A DNA stretch of 30,291 bases, taken from positions 1 through 30,291 of the forward strand of contig JAGAUG010000008.1 in assembly GCA_017828935.1 (NCBI GenBank), written 5' to 3'. This DNA is from Oscillospiraceae bacterium. GTDB taxonomy: Bacteria > Bacillota > Clostridia > Oscillospirales > Ruminococcaceae. The position numbers and the translations under genes were made by a program. This document shows, piece by piece, positions 30,178 to 30,291 of the stretch; positions within the stretch are counted from its first letter, which is position 1; the number at the start of each line of letters is the position of its first letter. The notes beneath the pieces are model-generated. The model did not search any database. It was given only the letters and a program-made list of their open reading frames with translations, and was not told where the DNA came from.

Positions 30178-30253
30178 TGGCTCCTCAAGTAGGACTCGAA
30201 CCTACGACCCTGCGGTTAACAGCCGCATGCTCTACCAACTGAGCTATTGAGGA
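30178..30253 (-). tRNA. tRNA-Asn (anticodon GTT)
   Basis: 76 nt on the minus strand. Acceptor stem TCCTCAA/TTGAGGA, D-arm AGCTCAGTTGGTAGAGC, anticodon arm TGCGG-CTGTTAA-CCGCA with anticodon GTT, T-arm GTAGGTTCGAGTCCTAC, discriminator G, and CCA encoded in the DNA. The downstream terminator shows it is the last gene of its transcript; 30254-30291 holds no further gene. Confidence 0.97.
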
Positions 30254-30291
30254 ATATTAATTCTAAAAAATAAATTTTAAACCTATTTTTC

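Noticed and set aside
1..30291. CRISPR arrays and insertion sequences
   Set aside because: No regularly spaced direct repeats and no transposase; the only long repeats are the GLUG duplication and the rplF/rpsC elements.

Overview
The window comes from a low-GC, spore-forming member of the Firmicutes, almost certainly class Clostridia. Evidence for this is the very AT-rich spacers, the gene order rqcP-yabP-yabQ-divIC-yabR, an alpha/beta-type small acid-soluble spore protein, a zinc-type S14 (61 aa), a cysteine-lid adenylate kinase, and the Clostridia-typical order secY-adk-map-KOW protein-infA-rpmJ-rpsM-rpsK-rpsD-rpoA-rplQ. The genus cannot be fixed from the sequence. Surface GLUG proteins and an odd lipoprotein set suggest a host-associated lifestyle (inference). 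TTG and GTG starts are frequent.

Layout. 1-123: a MazF/PemK toxin fragment. 209-4052 (minus): sporulation/division cluster read as rqcP, yabP, yabQ, ade, divIC, yabR-like, closed by a terminator at 209-232; adenine deaminase sits inside it. 4136-5113: a tiny plus-strand DUF6774-like gene convergent with a degenerate AgrC/Spo0B-like kinase. 5301-6586 (minus): rpsF-ssb-rpsR with a near-consensus sigma-A promoter. 6754-6957: SASP. 7299-8133 (plus): holin plus amidase, a phage-type lysis pair. 8176-9186 (minus): an exported GLUG protein.

9261-26115 (minus) is one complete S10-spc-alpha ribosomal supercluster: rpsJ, rplC, D, W, B, rpsS, rplV, rpsC, rplP, rpmC, rpsQ, rplN, X, E, rpsN, rpsH, rplF, R, rpsE, rpmD, rplO, secY, adk, map, KOW gene, infA, rpmJ, rpsM, K, D, rpoA, rplQ. 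It starts from an extended -10 promoter and has a leader of about 415 nt with an attenuator-like hairpin. It ends in a GC-rich terminator. A parS-like ParB site lies between rpsQ and rpmC.

The most unusual signal is inside this operon. In front of rpsC, rplF and rpsD the strong Shine-Dalgarno AAGAAAGGAGA lies 189, 172 and 87 nt away from the start codon instead of about 8. The intervening RNA can close with a helix whose two strands sit just after the SD and just before the start, and that helix changes sequence between copies while keeping its pairing. The rpsC and rplF copies also share sequence blocks and two further compensatory helices. They look like a repeated structured RNA (fold-over spacer, insertion element or intron-like RNA) that I do not recognise.

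26141-30253 (minus) is accessory: a zinc-ribbon lipoprotein, a lipoprotein whose frame continues after a single TAA into an APH/protein-kinase-like domain, a large GLUG lipoprotein with an internal 166-bp duplication, and tRNA-Asn. The three lipoproteins share a post-lipobox motif around LS[FY][GS]D, and GLUG proteins flank the ribosomal cluster on both sides.
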